From Triglochin maritima (Eukaryota > Streptophyta > Magnoliopsida > Alismatales > Juncaginaceae), in NCBI GenBank assembly GCA_963682175.1, contig OY821771.1, positions 37,468,201 through 37,532,200 on the forward strand: 64,000 nt of DNA. Direction: 5' to 3'. The position numbers were made by a program, and so were the translations under genes. This document shows, one piece after another, positions 32,411 to 44,652 of the stretch. Position 1 is the stretch's first letter, and each line of letters opens with the position of its first letter. A model generated the notes under the pieces. The model was not told the origin of the DNA. It worked only from the letters and a program-made list of their open reading frames with translations, and did not search any database.

Positions 32411-34619
32411 GACGACGAATAGTAGCTCTCAAAAGATATTAATTGATTTCTTCAATACAAGCATAAATATCTTTAATTTGGTCACACAAATTTACTCTTG
32501 TTATGGACTTTAAATTTAATTTCTGAATGAAAATTCAGACTATAGATATTCATGTGCGATTCATATTATCTATGTATGTCAGAAACAAAGAAGTTGAGAT
32601 TCATTTGATATAAGATCAAAATCATGTTTTTGTAACGAATGTTATGCATTCAATTTTTGCATCTTTTGACCTTTATATCAAATGATTATGATTTTTTTAC
32701 TTGTTTTCATGTGAAGATAAGTATACGTTATGACAGAACTGCAACATAACACAAGTAAAGGGATTGTTTTCATAATAACAACCTGATCCAAAATGAAGGA
32801 TGTTGAAGGATATAAATGACAATGTGAGCCCAATTGAAGGTATATATAACTCAAATGATGGAGTGTTAGAGAAAATACAACTTGAACGGAGTGAAAACAT
32901 GCAAAAACCGAAATAAAGCAAGGAAATTGCGCGGTGTGAGGGCGGCGGATAAATTTATGTGACGGATGCACGAGTCAGGTTGGAAGTTTGTTTTGTTGTG
33001 GTGTTGTGTTGTGGTCAGAGGGGTATGGGAGTCAGAATCGAACACGTCTCTTTGTAGATAACGAATGTTGAAAACAAGCACAAACGTGCGGAATCAACCT
33101 CTTGGATTCCTACGTATATACATATGGTTTTGCTGAGAAATGCTAATTGTCCATTGTAACTTACTAACTTGTCATATATTGAATAATGAAAGCGCACTAA
33201 TAGTAATAGATATGGACTGACAGATGATGTGTGGCGTCCAACGTCCACCTGAAGAAGAAAAAAAATTAAATATCATATATGCACCACACCTCTTCGATTT
33301 TTAAATTAAAACAAAGATCTCGTCACCAGAAAGAGTTAACTTGGTTGGTGGATTGTGCTAGAAAATCAAACTTCAGAAAACTTACTCCAAATTTATCTCC
33401 AAATCGAATTAAAATGTACTTAACCTTTTAAGATAGTCAAACCCTCAAATTATTAGCGTCTTCCTCAATTAGTCTTATTTGTGCTTTACTCGCTCCTAAG
33501 CAGCTACAGAACCAATCACTACCTTGTAAATTGTAACCACATAATCAGCCTTTTTCTTATTTTGTCGCTCCAAGATTGCAGAAATAAACACCACAAATGA
33601 TGGTAACAAATAACGATGCAGAAATCCAGGAGTTGAGTGTCCTGCTCAGATTTCTTCAACCTGTGAACAAACCTGGGTGGCCTTTCTGTTGCCATTCAGC
33701 AGATTTAAACCATGGCAGGCACAAAAAGATAGCTAAACACCTCGGGTGTTTCTTGGGAAGCGGTGAAGGACAACAATCTCTGTAAAATTTTGATGGAATC
33801 AATGGTCTAACACAGCCAAAAGTTCACAAAATAAACAGCATAATCGATCAACTTGTGGTGCACACAAGGACAAAAATTGAGACAGGATTAACAACTCTGC
33901 CTGCGAAAATAACATGCCAAACTTCGCCAGCAGATTCCGTATCATCATAATCATAATATATTGAAGCAAATAATCATCCGATTATCAATTCATAATATCC
34001 TCGAAGTTCTTTTAAGTTTAAACAGATTTAACCAGGATCCTTCACTGGTGTTTTTTTAAAAAGAAATATAACTCAGTTTGTAAATTTGTGAAGGAAATAA
34101 TAATGAATCTCGACGATCTATCTATCATAAAGATGAAAACATGTTTAGGCTATCGTCTGTAAGTATTGGAATATGACATGTTATACACAGGCTAATGAGT
34201 ACCCGTTTACTATTGGCAGAAGACACATTTCCCAGGGTATATTTACAAAAAAATGATGCCTGAAAGCTGCTGCATAAGAATAATTTCTGCAAAACAGAAA
34301 CACAAACAAGGAATAAGGATACTTAGTTTCAGTAAGTATTATCAAGGTTAATTGTTAGGTAAATCTGCTTCTAACAAACGAGCAAGTACCTGAACTTCAC
34401 ATTAAAGGATTTTGGTGAAGCAATCTCCTTCTGAAAATCTTCTGTTCGCACTTGGCAAAAAACCAGAATATACAATGTATCGCTTCTTGTCAAGAGCAAA
34501 AAAAAAGTTACTGACTTACTTGGCAGTTGCGAAATGTGTATGCAGAAGTATGTCGAAGAAGGCACCAATGTATACACCCTTTCATTAATACATTTCAACT
34601 TCCATAACAGCATGAGTAC
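32411..34619. other. Intergenic DNA
   Basis: No coding feature is recognised on either strand. 33480-34619 probably includes the 3' UTR of the TPR gene. Confidence 0.4.
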
Positions 34620-37205
34620 TCACTTCACAGGACGTACACCAATAGGTCTGACACGAAACCGGTACTGAGGCTGTTCATCATCGTCGTCATCTTCTTCACT
34701 TGAATCATCTTCCACACTATCCCATTTCGAGTAATCCAGACCAGAATGGCCTTTTGGTTTTGGTATGGTCTCCCATCTTTTTGAAGGTGCATGAGTGGAA
34801 TCTTCGGAACAGCCTTTACCATCATCCCCTTTTTGTATTTGTGGTGTGCAAGTACTTTTTAACTCAACTTTCGTATTTCCAACATCCGAAACATTACCTG
34901 TGTTGCATACAGCAGTACTAGAAGTCACCTTTGCTCTGTTAAGGTTTTCACCATTCAGGGGCTCTTTAAAGTCACTTTGTTTCCATGTAGACTCACTTTG
35001 CTCATCCACTTCTTGAATGGAAATTTCATTTTCATGTCCATTATCTTCTTCACGTTCTTCATCATCACCTTCATCTTCATAAAGCAACGATTCCTCCTCA
35101 GACTCGGGTATTGGTGCAAGAGACTTCAATTTGATGAATGAAAGGTCAGACAATATAAACACCACATAAATTAATAAATAAACAAACAACATGAAAGAAG
35201 AAAAGGTTGTTAATTCATCATTATCAACACACATCAGGTGCCAAAATAAGAAGAGGACTTGCAAGATTTCAAAAAAAAAACCCATACACATACAACCATA
35301 AAAAGAATGTAATAGGCAATATTTGAATGCTCAATTGTTTCTTTCGAATTACAATGTCTTGGACAAAATTACCCAAGTTTCTTTAAACAAAAAATGAGGC
35401 AGATATCACAAATTTGTTAGATCAAACAAATTGCATATGTTAGCCAGCATAAATGATGTGTTTGAATCTTGGAAACCTTGAAATTAGGGTATTGGTTTAC
35501 AACTAATAAAGTAGAAAGCATACCAGCTGCGTTCTCAGTCTGGCTTGAAGATTTTTATACACATCTGATGATGGATTCAGTTCAATAAGTCTGTTGAAAT
35601 CAAAAAGTGCTGACTGGTACTCCTTGAGAGTAACTAGCGTTTGCGCACGTAACATTAAGGCTCCAGTATGCTGGTGATCCAGTTCAAGTACTGAAGTACA
35701 TTCCTCTGCTGCCTAAAATTGACCAAAATGAAAACTATGAGTTCATATTACCATTCAAATCAAATCTTGTTCAGTTTTATATATAAAAAAACCCGATGTT
35801 GATAATTAAGGCCTTAGATTTCTTGAAAGAAAAATAAACAACACACTTAAGTTGCGAAAAGAAAAATCACTAGATCTACGGCAATAAGTTATTATATTTC
35901 CTAACCTCACAAATCACAAGTGCTTATTTCTAGTGAAAAACAGATACTTCCAAATAACTAAGAATTACATATTTATTCCTTGATTCATGCATGCTCCATA
36001 TTAAGTCTGTGAACGATCGAATATTAAAAGAGGATCATATACTTCAAAAACAATAACATTCAAGGTTAATACATTTTATGACCAATCAAAAGACAAGAAG
36101 ATGGTGAAAAGAGATACCATTTGTCAATCTAATTTCGAAATAGGTTTTGTGATAGTGGTGACCAGGACAAGAAATCAAACAAAAAAACGAATTTGAAGAA
36201 AGGAAATTTAAGAATCTAATCCATGTAAAAAAATTCAGACATAATGACAGATGAAATAAGAGAAACATGAATATATCATACTTATAACTTAAAAAAATAA
36301 TCTCCTTCTTCATTTTTTTCACACAAATAACATATTTGAATTGCCCATTATGTTAGTTAGAAGCTAGCACACTTATTTTCCGTCTTAAATAATTACTGAG
36401 AAGTATCAATTTCATATTGATAACCTAATGCAGTTATCTACTCCCATTTCACATATATAGATTGCTAATACCCAAATAAGACAATAAACCATCGTCCTCA
36501 ACTCCTTTCCCTAATGAAAAATACTTCATCAGATTTCAAAAGATGTTAAACACGTCCTTCTTGCATAGCAATGAACGAACTACGTGCTACTCCGTATTTC
36601 TCGTGTCATCATTACTTTAGAATTATTTCCAGAAATCACAACAATTAACCTAAAGAACCAAAAAAATCATTTCTCAAAGTTCGAATTCCCTGTTAAAGAT
36701 GATAACCCAACATCCTCAACTCCTTTCCCTCGTAAAAAAACAATTGATTAGACTTCCAACGATGTTATTCCATGTCCTTCTCATATCTTCATTACTTTAC
36801 AATTGTTTCCAAAAAAATCACAACAATTAAGCTAAACAACCAAAACAATAAATCTTTCATTTGGACAACCTAAAATCAACTCAGACAATCATCCAAAGAT
36901 CAGAACAAAGTATAAGCTAAACAACCAAAAAAAAAAAACGCTCCCGTCATATTTGTCCCCGTCCGAATCTCTGCGGAGATCCGAGAAGAGCGAATTTCAT
37001 GTGGACTCGACAACCTAAAATCAACAATCCATCGAACTCAAACAACCTTGCGGAGATCGTGGAGCTTAAGGTAACAAGCGGCGCGGAGCGCGATCTTCTG
37101 GGGGTTGGTCTTGGTCGAGGCCAGCGCCTCCGTGTAGAAACCCAACGCCTCCGCGTGCTTCCCATCCCGGTACATCTGGTGCGCCCTCTCTATCTTCGCC
37201 GCCAT
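34620..37205 (-). CDS. TPR-domain protein with acidic C-terminal tail (TPR3-like)
   Basis: Exons on the minus strand: 37205-37047 (53 codons), 35712-35524 (63), 35123-34620 (167 plus stop), all phase 0 with GT/AG introns; 283 aa. The TPR repeats are visible: AHQMYRDGKHAEALGFYTEA, then AACYLKLHDLRKAAEECTSV, then ALMLRAQTLVTLKEYQSALF. The tail has acidic clusters (EDEGDDEEREED, DSSEEDDDDDEQ) between the motifs KRWETIPKPKGHSGLDYSKW and YRFRVRPIGVRPVK. Domain order and tail resemble Arabidopsis TPR3-type proteins, some of which bind Hsp90; that role is inferred. In exon 1 the usual ALxSNRAACY motif reads ALRAACY, lacking about three residues, which may weaken one repeat. Exon 1 is GC-rich, later exons are not. 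Confidence 0.8.
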
Positions 37206-37577
37206 CTTCCGATTTCAAAAGCAAAAAAGATAAAAATTGATTTTTTTTTCTTTCTTCTTCTAAAAAAGAAGGAACGGATCGCTCGTGGCAACTGGCAAGG
37301 GAGGAAGGAAGAAATGCACACTTGTAAGTGTCATGTACCTAGATGTTGTTTCGGTGCTAAATTAACAAGTAAATTTCAGTATTATGAGTAATTTTGTGTT
37401 TTTGTATGAGTTGTCAACTTGTGATTCAAATTTTCTAAGTAGTTTAATATAAATCTGATGGAATTTTTAAACTGAAGTGGAACCCATATTTTTGGAAATG
37501 CACATGGCTAAATTAATGAAATTTGCAATTGTACCTAAACAATTCACAAAAAATACACATGCGAGTAGTTCAACGGT
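37206..37577. other. 5' flank of TPR gene
   Basis: It probably holds the promoter and 5' UTR of the TPR gene (minus strand). No specific element is recognised. Confidence 0.4.
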
Positions 37578-38600
37578 TAGGATTGTAAATGGATAGGATT
37601 TTACCCGCAAATCCATCTTGTCTAACCGAGTAGCGGACAAAAAATCATTACCGTCACTCGCATAACCCAACTAAAAGTGGGGCGGGTTGCGGTTTTCTCA
37701 CAACCCACCCCGCATAACCCGCCAAACCCGATTACCCATCTACCGATAACCCACCAAACCATTTACCCAACCTAAATAATCAAACATACTAATACCCAAA
37801 TCAACTACTATATATATGCTAATCATAAACCCTAACTACCTCCCTTTGATCCCCATCCAAAACCCCTCAATCCCAACCTCAAACCCCATGGGAGGCGAAA
37901 GGCGGACGACGACACCTTCCAGATAAGCAGCAACAACGTGTTTGCGGTTCTGGACACGCTCAGGAAGAAGAAGAAGTTGGATCAGTCCAAGACCAAGGCT
38001 TCCTCCAAGATGAAGGAGGACCCCGAGAAGCCAGTTTTCTGGGCTCCCACTCTGCTCCAGTTCGTTTCTTGGGCGGATGTTGACGATGATGACGACTATT
38101 TTGCCATAACCGCATCGTCGATGACTCTATGGGGGTGGGGAGACGGAGGACGGGAAAGGGGCCTCCGCTGTGATCGAGGAGGTTTAACTTTTTTTAGTTT
38201 TGTTGAAATGTGTTTTATTTTGTTTCTTTGATTGATTGTTGATTCAGATTTCAGAAGATATGTTTTTGTTTAGGTGTGAATTTTGTGGAAAGTTGTTGGT
38301 TTGTGAAATAAAATTCGGGGTTCGTTATAAAAGTTAAGATATTTTTTTGTTCAATCATGGTAATACTTTTTTTAATACTGTATTGGGTTTAACAAAAGAA
38401 ATATAGGGGCAATTACTAAATGAATCATTCTTCGTATCATAAATCTAAAAAGTTAAAAACCCACCGCACCAAGCCAAGCCTTAGGCGGGACGGGTAGCGG
38501 TTTTTTTTTATTTGCCCCGTCCCGCCCCGCCTACCCGCCTAACTCATGCGGGGCGAGTAGCGGTGGGGGCAAAACCCGCCCCTCCCCGCTTACACCCATG
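37578..38600. mobile_element. Non-autonomous hAT element, TSD TCAACGGT
   Basis: The octamer TCAACGGT flanks the element exactly at 37570-37577 and 38601-38608. Ends are TAGGATTGTAAATGG on the left and, reverse-complemented, CATGGGTGTAAGCGG on the right, imperfect TIRs of the hAT GGTGTAAACGG type. Subterminal regions are packed with CCCGCC/GGCGGG motifs (37670-37750 and 38470-38580), as usual for hAT transposase binding. No transposase is encoded; the interior carries a host exon fragment. Confidence 0.88.
37889..38190 (+). pseudogene. Captured host exon inside the hAT element
   Basis: Starting near ATG 37889, the sequence reads (after one frameshift) ADDDTFQISSNNVFAVLDTL, then a Lys-rich run, EDPEKPVFWAPTLLQFV, SWADVDDDDDYF and, after another frameshift, a segment ending VIEE followed by a GT donor. 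Ordered Lys-rich, FWAP and SWADVDDEDDYY-like blocks are typical of a conserved acidic/basic nuclear-type plant protein, but the family is not named with confidence. It looks like exon 1 of a gene plus its donor, taken up by the transposon. Frameshifts show it is not a working gene. Confidence 0.5.
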
Positions 38601-38865
38601 TCAACGGTACAATATGTATCTTAACTCTCAAGTGCGCCCAAGCAAATAATCACGACATAAGGTCTACAAGGTTTATATACCAATTTTTCGTTACTTTGAA
38701 AATTTATCACTGCTCATCATTTTGTTACTTTAAGGATTGGGATTGCCTCCATTTCGTCGATGGTCAAACTCCTCAATATAATTCTGATTTTTAATATAAC
38801 TTAAAATCTAAAATGTACATTTTGGTCTATGAAGCAAGTTATCTATGCTCGTTGAAAATCATAAA

Positions 38866-38896
<31 letters not shown>

Positions 38897-41240
38897 TTCA
38901 AATATGATCAAGACAAAAATAAAAATGAATGTACTATATTTGTTAGTTTCATGATTTTGTGTGAAATGATCATCAAATTTTACGATTATCGTGCTCGAAT
39001 AACTCGCATCATAGATTGAAATGTAAGGTTTGGAATTTCAATTGCACAAAAAAATTAAAAGAGTATTAAAGAACTTGTCCCTCAAGTAAATAGAAGGAAT
39101 CTAAGTTCAACCATCATATAGTTTGATTTCAAATCATTTTTTATTTTAATAAGATTTTAAGAAAAATAAAATAACACAATATTTTAATAACTAATGCATA
39201 TCACATCATAATATAATAAGAAATAAATATTAATCAAATTGTACCATTCAAAATAGTAAAGAATTAAGTATTACCATAAAATAGTATATATAAGTAATAA
39301 ATATTATTTGAGTCCTACATAAATACACGTATAAAGATTAAATGATGATGATACTCATTCTCAGATTAGATCTTTGTAGGAATCAGACGTATCAAATAAG
39401 TTAATGGATGTCAAGTTTCAAATACAAATACAATCTCGTGGATCTTTGATTCTCGAATAAAACAAATACAAACGCAAATTAATTCCCAAACTTTTGAATT
39501 TTCACTAACACCCCATGAAAGACTTTATGTTGTAAGGAGAATTGACTAGCTCAATGAAGATTTTCAACAATAAGCAAACACTGTTTTATTTATAGAATGC
39601 ACAACAATAACAATTAACAACCTATGAAACGAAAATCGATATTATTCCCAACTACCACTTTCGATCTCCTCATCAGAACAATGGATGAGCAGGAGTCTTG
39701 TCAGGATTGAGCAACCCGAAGTGCATGTTGTTCATGCCCAGTATGCTTCAGGTTCTTGTTGAACGTAGGCTGCATTGGTTAGTGCCGAAGTCATCTCCTC
39801 CAACCCCCAGGAGCGGAAGCTCCGCTGAAGCATCATCCAAACGGCCTGGATCCGTAGAAAGTCGCAGAAGCCAGCGTGGATTTCAACACCGAAATTTGAA
39901 GCTAGGATGGGGGTGCTTCTACCAGCTTTGGTGTTGGTGGTGGAGATATTTGCACATTTTTGACGGTACTGCCCCCGATCTTGTGATTGTGGTTAAGGGA
40001 AGATAGTGGGTTTGGGGGGGCATTTCGGGAAGTTCCAACGGATGGGACATCAGCTCTTCTACCATGTCTTCTCCAATCCAAACATCTCCATGGTGAAGGT
40101 GAGGGAGCAGCTTCATGATGGGAGCTGGATTCATCTGGGAAGCTGCATACCAGGGAGATGAACCAAACGCACCCATAGCAAACACGAATGTTTAAATGGA
40201 TCATGTTGGTCGGCCTTTTGGGGGTCCGATTCGTGTCCATCCTCGCCCTCAAGTTCTTAATATAAGTGTTTGCATGCCAACTTTGGTATTGTGAAGTTGC
40301 CGATTCTGACACTGTGAGCCCTATGGATGATGGTTGTCCGGCTTTCTCCACTACTGCGTGCCCAGTCAAATGCGTCGACCACCGCGTCAAATAAGTATAT
40401 ATTGGTACGACAAATTTTTGTCAACCGCAATAGGTTGTGTGGCTCTGAAGAGCTCTCGTATTCTAGCGAGACGTGGGCTGGATCACCAAGGATATATAAG
40501 CGAAGAATTAAAGGGTTGACGTTGATCATTAGTCTTTGGGGTTCTACTCGATAATTGGACCAATTTTTTTAATTGAATTAATTTAGTTTGTGAATAAGGT
40601 ATCAAAAGCCACCTCTTCTCCTTAATCACTATCACGGGTACTATTGCGGAATATGTAAGTAAATTTGTTTCCTTAGAACCGTACTCGAGAGTTTCTTATC
40701 TCACACGAAACGATTCTTTTGGTGTCCCATCTTAATCTACCCTATCTAATTGAATTCAATTTTTTATCTGGTGCGCTGGTTTTGGCGGTTTCTGCCAGAA
40801 TATATGGCCCTCATGTTGTCGATCGATGGTTTCAGCTGAGAAAGCATCCTAGCTACAACATATAAACTATCACATGAATTGATTTTTTTAGATGTTTATG
40901 ATTCGAGGTATGTATTTGGTATGAGTTTAGATTTTCAAAGAAAATATATAAAATGAACTCAACCAAGTTTGAAGGAACCTCTAATATGTAATGTCTTCTT
41001 CTTTTTGCGATCGAGAACTTTTGAAATTAAATTACCGGCATACACAACATTTGTTCACATTTGCGTATCTATAAGTTAACGATGAGCAGAATTTAGGTAC
41101 ATGACCAAACATGAAATTCACATATATCTCGTGCTCTACTTGTATATAGTAATCGTGCATGTCATTCAAACATGCATCTTATTAAAGTTTGTATGTGTTC
41201 TCTTATCAAAACTTACATTTACCGGTGAGACGGTGAATAT
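38601..41240. other. Intergenic; unassigned coding-like stretch 39690-40530
   Basis: 38867-38896 is (AT)n. On the minus strand 40530-39690 has overlapping open frames with non-random composition (e.g. FGSSPWYAASQMNPAPIMKL and WIGEDMVEELMSHPLELPEM, ending with a short MHFGLLNPDKTPAHPLF frame). They sit in different frames and match no family recognised here. It may be a decayed host gene. The remainder is AT-rich without features. Confidence 0.25.
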
Positions 41241-41968
41241 TGTTGAAAATTGGTTTGTATTTGTTAAGGCACAAACATGATAAATTGGTCGATCGGTGGA
41301 GGATAGGTCGACTGAAAATAACAGGCACTTTTCGGATGTTGAGTTAGGTCGAGCGGTGTTGGACACCGTTGGACCGAAATAACAGAGACTTTTTTGGAGT
41401 CAAGAACGGTCGATCGAGGGCTTGCCGGTCGACCAAAAAGTGGTTCGATTCTGAAGATAACCGTGTAGCGGTTGACCAATATAACCTACCGGTCAACCGT
41501 TGCCCACATTTTTTGCACATTTTTTATATGGTTTCGAGTCGTCTATTTAAGGGATCCTTTGCCCTAATTTGTGTAGAATGTATTATTCTTATTTCCTTCA
41601 TTGAGTATTGAGGGATTATGGCTAGAGAGAGATCTAGAGTGCTTTTGAGAACATATTGCCTTCATAAACTTGTAATCTCGGTTGCTTCTCTTGTTGGAGA
41701 AGCAGAAGAAGGAAAGCACAACCTGCAGGAGACCCCTCCAAGGATGTAGGCTCGTTGTCAAACCTTGTAAAACACGTGTGTCATGAATTGTTTCATGTGT
41801 GCGTTTGTTGTTTCTTGTTTCGTTTATCTTGTGTGTGTGTTTCTTATTGTATTAAGATGGGAGAGGGTCAAACGTCAGTTTTTTTCAGCAGGTAATATTC
41901 GTTTTGATTTCCGTTGTGCATCTTTGATTCGTCGTCGTGTAGCGTATCGTTAGATCCCCCTCCCAACA
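41241..41968 (+). mobile_element. Solo LTR, family F3 (copy b)
   Basis: It begins TGTTGAAAATTGG and ends CCTCCCAACA, 728 bp. Flanks AATAT (41236-41240) and GATAT (41969-41973) match at 4 of 5 bases, a decayed TSD. The U3 array (about 41285-41500) has degenerate palindromes such as cggtcgatcg, ccggtcgacc and ccggtcaaccg. A TATA-like ctatttaag lies at about 41544, followed by a GA-rich leader with ctagagagagatctagag, as in the F3 LTR at 15622-16412. Confidence 0.7.
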
Positions 41969-42147
41969 GATATCTTATATGTACGCATTTGTATCTCCAT
42001 ATTGCTTATTCATTTTTTTGATACAAAAATATTCATTTTTCATCATTTTGTACGTTATCCATTAAGATGTATACATAGACGTTATTGATTTTTGAACTAG
42101 CCCGTTGAAAAATACAACATTATACTCACGTCCTACCTAAGAGACCG

Positions 42148-42420
42148 GAGGGAACGACCTCATCGCCAGCCTTTACAAAGTAGATGCATGCATGAGAAGG
42201 GCACGGTCGATGTTGGATTGCACCTAGTTGTCCACTGCAACTTTAGTAGCGGCGATGGATCGTGCAGACTCCGGAGTCTTTGACAGCTTGGAGGATGTCG
42301 TGGGATTGGGGTTGAAGATTCACATCTTGTCGATTTTGTAGCTGTTGTACATGGCCACCACGTCAGCAGGAGCTGGCAGGTTGTCTCCTAGAGTCCCGTA
42401 GTTTACTCTGATGGTATTGG
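42148..42420 (-). pseudogene. Glucan endo-1,3-beta-glucosidase (GH17) relic
   Basis: The minus strand reads IRVNYGTLGDNLPAPADVVA, then MYNSYKIDKM, a TGA, IFNPNPTT, and after frameshifts VAVDN, TAG, VQSNIDRAL. This is the N-terminal (beta/alpha)8-barrel entry of plant GH17 glucanases (GVNYG motif, then RxYxxD-region equivalents). The TGA fits a CGA codon in the expected MRIF motif and the TAG a TGG codon, both C-to-T type changes. No catalytic region or signal peptide remains. The F1 LTR at 42428 lies immediately upstream and may have cut the gene. Confidence 0.75.
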
Positions 42421-42427
42421 AAACATT

Positions 42428-43872
42428 TGTTGGCTTTTTGGTCTTAATCCTTATTTTGATTATTTCATCAACCTAATATTTATCACAATCAAATGTAGTG
42501 TAACACTCATAATGCATAGAAGATATATTGTATTGTGCTAACATCTACATGTGATTAATACTTAAGGAAGAATGGAATTGAAGTCAAAATATGCAATCAA
42601 GCTTTTGAAGACATGTAATTTGTCTTTATTTTGAGTCTTAAGAACTTGTGTAAACTTGAGCATACAAGAGTTAAAACTCAATCACATACACACTAGGTTC
42701 ATTGTAGAAGTCACACACAAAATCTCACATCAATTGGACTTCAATGGGTCACCCAAACCTTAGCCGGAAATTCACTTAAACCAATACCTAAACTTCATGT
42801 GCTAATCGGTCAACTGGCTTTAGCCCTCTGTTCGGCCGATTTTAACAGGTATTCCAAGTGTAGTTTCCTAGTTCCACCGGTCGATCGCCCTTGACCTTTC
42901 GGTCGACCATTCCCGCATTTTCGGATGGCCGTTAACTTTGTCGTATTATACAACGGTCGTATTCGTATAAATTCTTCCTACCCCTAAAATACATTTGGCC
43001 ACCGGTCGAACTCTGACCCAGAAACGGTCGACCGGTTGAACATTTTTTCTTGAACCCAAAGTGCATGATATTTTTGGTTGAACATAACCAATAGTTGTGG
43101 TCGATCGTTATACCTTTTACCCTGGCCGAAACCCCTAGATCGGTCGACCGAACCCTTTCCTGGTTCGACCAATGACTTAAGTTAAAGCCTAAATGGTTCG
43201 ACCGTTCACTTGTTCATTCAAATGTTTTTTTATTCTTAAAGAAACGGTCGACCATTTTGCCTGATCCGGTTGATCGTTAAGGGACAAAATTGTCGATCTT
43301 AAGTTTCTGATTTGTGTATCTTTCACAAAACTCATCCAATTCTTACCCAACGGCTATATCTCTCTATTATCTTATAAATAGATGTCCATACACCTTGTTT
43401 ACACAGCTCTTACACTTTCAATTATCTTATACATCTCAGAAAAACTCCCAATCCTCAAATCCCCAATTCCTACACTCCAAGCCTAAAACTTCAACACATT
43501 TGATCAATTCCATATTATACTCAAAGTGTGCTCAAGTTAGAGAGTGTTAATTTGATCCACTCAAGTTGTTGTCAAAAGAAGTAGAGGTTCGGTGAAAACC
43601 CAAAACATCCATCTCGATTGTGAGAGGAAGAAACCAAGTTCGCGAGGTTGTTCGCGGAGCTTGCTTTGTAAAGGCATTCTCTCCCGGCCAGGAACGATGA
43701 GCGGATAGTGATGTCGTGAGCGGAGCTCGTAGAGTCGAGCGAAGCTTGCAAGAGAGGAAGTAAGTGGGAGACCGAACCTTTATAAAAACTTGGTCGTGTT
43801 CTTGTGGTTTGCATTGATTCTTCTGTACTTGTTTTTGTTGTTTTAGTTTCCACTGCGTATATTGATTAATCA
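42428..43872 (+). mobile_element. LTR of family F1 (copy b), probable solo LTR
   Basis: It starts TGTTGGCTTTTTGG and ends near GATTAATCA, about 1.45 kb. It is collinear with 10405-11834: leader text, palindrome array at about 42800-43275 (many sites decayed, e.g. cggtcaactgg, cggtcgatcg, and intact cggtcgaccg at 43025 and 43141), TATA ttataaatag at about 43372, GC-rich cgcgaggttgttcgcgg block. Flanking pentamers do not match, so a TSD is not shown. Confidence 0.7.
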
Positions 43873-43960
43873 AGTATAGATTTAAAGAGATGGTATTTTT
43901 TTACAAGAATTATCTATTCTACTCTATCGTTGATCATTCTAAGACTAATGACCTTACATA

Positions 43961-44267
43961 TATAGTGTTGTCAACTCTCGCTCGAGCTCGAAATCTGACT
44001 CAAGCTCAGCTCGAGTTTAACTTGAAAAAAGCTCAACTCATATTTTACTCAAAAATAATCAAACTAGTTGAAAAATGTCAAAATCTTTTAATTTTCATTT
44101 TTAAATGAGTTGGCTCGAGCTTAAAAAGTTTGAGCTCAGCTCGAAGGCCTGACTCGAAGTTTTATTGGTGATTTTTAATTTTTATACATATAAGTGTATA
44201 TATCAATATAATATATTAATCTCAAGAGTGGAAAATTTGACTCGACTTGATCCGTTTACACCTTTAA
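43961..44267. mobile_element. Small hAT-type MITE
   Basis: Flanks CTTACATA (43953-43960) and CCTACATA (44268-44275) agree at 7 of 8 bases. Ends read TATAGTGTTGTCAACTC on the left and TTAAAGGTGTAAACGG on the right complement; the interior repeats CTCGAGCTC/GAGCTCAGCTCGA near both ends. Size, TSD length and ends fit a non-autonomous hAT. Confidence 0.5.
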
Positions 44268-44652
44268 CCTACATACCATGACTATAACTCGGATCCCATC
44301 AAATTAAAGATGGTTAATATAGAAAAACAACCCAAGAGTTAGGTTCAAAATTGAGTAGTCAAAAACTTGAGTTTTGATTTTTTAATGGTAATTAAGACTC
44401 TTATATTTCTTTCAGAGATTAGTTTAAACTAACATTACACCCGTGCATCGCACGAATGCATTCAATGAAAAATTTGTAGATTTGACATATAAAAAGAATT
44501 CAACAAAAAAATTAACGACATTTAATCCTTTGTTTATGATTAAAAGAGGCGGATACATTTCGTGATAAGTTTAAAGGAGAAAGTATTAAATTGAAAATTC
44601 AGAAATCCTCATCACTACGTATTTCTATAAAGACATTTGCTGAGGTAGTTAA

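Noticed and set aside
39690..40530. A host gene on the minus strand
   Set aside because: Overlapping frames with shifts and no recognisable domain; described only as coding-like.
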